64,000 nucleotides of DNA from Nitrobacter winogradskyi Nb-255 (GTDB lineage: Bacteria; Pseudomonadota; Alphaproteobacteria; Rhizobiales; Xanthobacteraceae). The DNA is taken from contig NC_007406.1 in the NCBI RefSeq assembly GCF_000012725.1, positions 2,880,001 to 2,944,000 on the forward strand, written 5' to 3'. Both the position numbers and the translations under genes were made by a program. Below the pieces are notes generated by a model. It was not told the origin of the DNA, searched no databases, and saw nothing but the letters and a program-made list of their open reading frames with translations. Of this stretch, positions 63,241-64,000 are shown in pieces (the stretch's first letter is position 1; the number at the start of each line of letters is the position of its first letter).

Positions 63241-63332
63241 TAGCGTTTTCAGGCGAAGCGTGTCTTCGGGCTTGTCCCGAGGATGGGAATTCCGGTTCGC
63301 GTGAAGAAAACGCGTCAAAACATAAGACTAAG
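63241..63332. repeat. Family-A palindromic repeat, copy 11
   Basis: TAGCGTTTTCAGGCGAAGCG, the inner palindrome CTTCGGGCTTGTCCCGAGGA, CCGGTTCGCGTGAAGAAAACGCG and GTCAAAACATAAGACT. It directly abuts the ppdK 5' end; a longer reading of that gene would start in it. Confidence 0.83.
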
Positions 63333-63508
63333 AGTCTTTCACCTTTTCTTGAAGCGATGAAAGAGTCTGGATCAAGGAACAACAGATCAGGGGACAACGC
63401 GATCGCCCTACACCATATTTCGGCGACTCCGCGCAAGCTACGCAAACTTGCCTTGTTCCGAAGGAGATCGACAGACGATTCAAGTTCGGGAGACAACCTA
63501 CAAATGGC

Positions 63509-63537
63509 AAACAGCCCGGCTTGCGGCCGGGCTGTTT
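63509..63537. terminator. Strong hairpin downstream of ftsH
   Basis: AAACAGCCCGG pairs with CCGGGCTGTTT (11 bp) around a seven-base loop. It lies 45 bases past the ftsH stop on the minus strand and is the probable terminator. Confidence 0.78.
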
Positions 63538-63581
63538 CGATGACGGAGCCGGTGGAGAGACACCGAGCGGTCGATGGACCA

Positions 63582-64000
63582 TCAAGCCTGCGGCTGCGGT
63601 TCGAGCCCCGGGTCTGGCTCCGGACGCGGACGCGCTTTTCCGGCAGGCGGCACAGCCGAAGCGCGCGGGGTCGCAGGCTCCAGCACCGATTCCCGGTTCG
63701 GCTTCTTACCGTTGAGGAGGTCGGTGATCTCGTCGCCGGTCAACGTCTCGAATTCAAGCAAACCCTTGGCGAGCGCCTCCAGATCGGCCCGCTTCTCCGT
63801 GAGAATGCGGGTCGCGTCCTTGTAACCGGTCTCGACCAGACGCCTGACTTCGGAATCGATCTTCTGCGCGGTCGCCTCCGACACGTTCTGCTGACGGTTG
63901 ACCTGCATCCCGAGGAACACCTCATCGTTGTTCTCGCCGTAGGACACGGTGCCGAGTTCCTTCGACAGGCCCCAGCGTGTCACCATCATGCGCGCCAGAC
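63582..64000 (-). CDS. ftsH: ATP-dependent zinc metalloprotease FtsH, C-terminal part
   Basis: The gene runs off the window. The visible 139 residues (LARMMVTRWGLSKELGTV, then YGENNDEVFLGMQVNRQ and a helical part with VRRLVETGYKDATRIL) match the end of the FtsH peptidase domain. FtsH is a membrane AAA+ protease for misfolded membrane proteins. The C-terminal 40 residues are Pro/Arg-rich and disordered. Confidence 0.92.
   Translation of the reverse strand, partial: LARMMVTRWGLSKELGTVSYGENNDEVFLGMQVNRQQNVSEATAQKIDSEVRRLVETGYKDATRILTEKRADLEALAKGLLEFETLTGDEITDLLNGKKPNRESVLEPATPRASAVPPAGKARPRPEPDPGLEPQPQA

Noticed and set aside
63224-63496. 90-residue N-terminal extension of PPDK
   Set aside because: Crosses repeat copy 11 and has no similarity to the family; the start is placed after the repeat.
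1-64000. CRISPR array or phage-defence system
   Set aside because: No regularly spaced direct repeats with unique spacers and no Cas or defence-type nucleases were seen; the repeats are dispersed and palindromic.

Overview
The window reads as chromosome of an alphaproteobacterium of the Bradyrhizobium/Nitrobacter group, most likely a nitrite-oxidising Nitrobacter. Evidence: high GC, Calvin-cycle genes next to a divergent cbbR, a nitrifier-type nirK cluster, the alphaproteobacterial cell-cycle gene trcR, sites resembling EcfG general-stress promoters, and many small proteins of a rhizobial type. The genus is an inference from gene content; no database was searched.

Layout. 1-4.8 kb: a minus-strand nitrogen-oxide module, nsrR - TPR protein - [palindrome] - two-domain multicopper oxidase - dihaem cytochrome c - monohaem cytochrome c - nirK, matching the ncgABC-nirK arrangement of ammonia oxidisers. 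Two related 23-bp palindromes precede the TPR gene and the oxidase gene. 5.1-11.1 kb: a complete mrp (pha) Na+/H+ antiporter operon with mrpA and mrpB fused. 11.2-13.7 kb: a large periplasmic multicopper oxidase with a small unknown partner. 14-19.5 kb: a stress-type accessory region (SDR, cysteine hydrolase, YciE-like ferritin fold, tiny membrane protein) with EcfG-like promoters, into which an IS3-family element has inserted. 19.6-23.9 kb: an Att-type ABC transporter with a Tat-exported lipocalin-like protein. 24-28 kb: a PPOX protein, a 41-aa gene with a near-ideal EcfG-type promoter, a transporter remnant, a second inverted IS copy and a glutathionyl-hydroquinone reductase whose 5' end is cut by the IS. 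28-43.5 kb: small conserved proteins, a DedA protein, a solute-binding protein, ndvA-like exporter, D,D-carboxypeptidase, UspA, fadD, peroxiredoxin, rnhA-thrB, ispH and trcR. 44.3-48.5 kb: cbbF-cbbP-cbbA with divergent cbbR. 48.5-64 kb: tRNA-Pro, tsaC, an FAD dehydrogenase, HMCES-type protein, Nudix hydrolase, dihydroorotase, ygfZ-tag-HD cluster, SleB-type hydrolase, pyruvate phosphate dikinase and the C-terminus of FtsH.

How it works together. The nir module would handle nitrite/NO stress in the periplasm under an NO-sensing [Fe-S] repressor; cbbFPA regenerates ribulose bisphosphate for autotrophy; PPDK, FadD and the FAD dehydrogenase connect carbon pools. A family of about 70-120-bp composite palindromic repeats occurs at least eleven times, nearly always between genes, often supplying or abutting the stop codon of a neighbour. 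A second palindromic family is also present. These repeats, the IS pair with flanking gene damage, and several genes of 27-57 codons are the main things a standard annotation would miss.
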